Made by a program: the position numbers and the translations under genes
Notes under the pieces: generated by a model
What the model was told of the DNA's origin: nothing
What the model saw: only the letters and a program-made list of their open reading frames with translations
Database searches by the model: none
Source: Parus major
Taxonomy: Eukaryota > Chordata > Aves > Passeriformes > Paridae
Direction: 5' to 3'
NCBI RefSeq assembly: GCF_001522545.3
Contig: NC_031771.1
Span: 29,407,614 to 29,471,613, forward strand
Length of the DNA: 64,000 nucleotides
Shown here: in pieces, positions 63,731 through 64,000 of the stretch
How the letters are laid out: each line of letters begins with the position of its first letter
Position numbering within the stretch: position 1 is the first letter of the stretch

Positions 63731-64000
63731 TCAATACATCAGCAGCTTTTTATAAATCAAAATACAAAATGGTCTTTTAATCAGTTCAGTTACCTCCCTC
63801 AAATTTCTTCAGCCTTTGTTCTCTGCTGAGTATTTTAATTTAGTGCAATGCCAAAACCTATTTTATTTCAATTGTAGTTTTGGTCTTGAATTTCTGCAGG
63901 TGGTTAATGCAACTGATAAAGTGTCTCAATAGGAGAAAAACAGGATTCTCAAAGCATCATTGAGCAGAAATACTCAAGAGTGCACACACTACTTATCACA

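Larger units (their letters stand above)
60108..64000. other. AT-rich non-coding stretch, no gene seen
   Basis: No recognisable gene. It holds a T-rich simple tract at 63117-63147 and a possible very old MIR-like segment at about 63672-63730. Confidence 0.5.

Noticed and set aside
1..64000. CRISPR arrays, bacterial promoters, Shine-Dalgarno sites and rho-independent terminators
   Set aside because: Repeats and sequence style are avian nuclear; no regularly spaced repeats were seen and prokaryotic signals do not apply.

Overview
The window looks like non-coding, AT-rich nuclear DNA from a bird, most likely a songbird. The evidence is its interspersed repeats. CR1 LINE copies end in the avian 3' signature (ATTCTRTGATTCT), there are solo-type long terminal repeats (LTRs) of families I know from passerine genomes, and A/C-rich or T/G-rich simple tracts are frequent. 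I found no complete protein-coding gene, no tRNA or rRNA gene, no CRISPR array, and no bacterial operon structure. The open reading frames are short and scattered. The longest uninterrupted ones either lie inside transposon remnants, span the run of N, or look like chance frames. This fits a gene desert or the inside of a very large intron.

Layout: 1-5282 is plain AT-rich DNA. A 5'-truncated CR1 on the + strand lies at 5283-5951. A much older CR1/L3-type ORF2 remnant on the + strand lies at about 10650-11275. An assembly gap of N covers 12332-12704. A possible CR1 tail (- strand) with an unresolved moderate-GC block covers about 16476-17200, and a short CR1 3' end (- strand) covers 18865-18981. 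A very old amniote L3/CR1-type 3' fragment lies at about 21842-21992. An endogenous-retrovirus LTR on the - strand covers about 29798-30151. Between 30.5 and 45 kb there are small structural oddities: a 37/38-bp tandem duplication, a 42-bp near-perfect palindrome, a 36-bp perfect palindrome and a 30-bp exact dispersed duplication.

The repeat-rich end is 49.6-54.8 kb. A CR1 on the - strand (49607-50665) keeps part of the reverse-transcriptase domain fused, through an internal deletion, to the ORF2 tail. It is followed by two full-length LTRs of one family in opposite orientations (52303-53265 on +, 53796-54826 on -) with 530 bp between them. They form a long inverted repeat.

The only sequence that looks like a possible undescribed host coding piece is a roughly 100-bp CpG-bearing block at 60008-60107 with a plausible splice acceptor. 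I could not identify it. I saw no convincing new biological system. The points most worth checking are the inverted LTR pair, the palindromes, the 30-bp duplication and the candidate exon.
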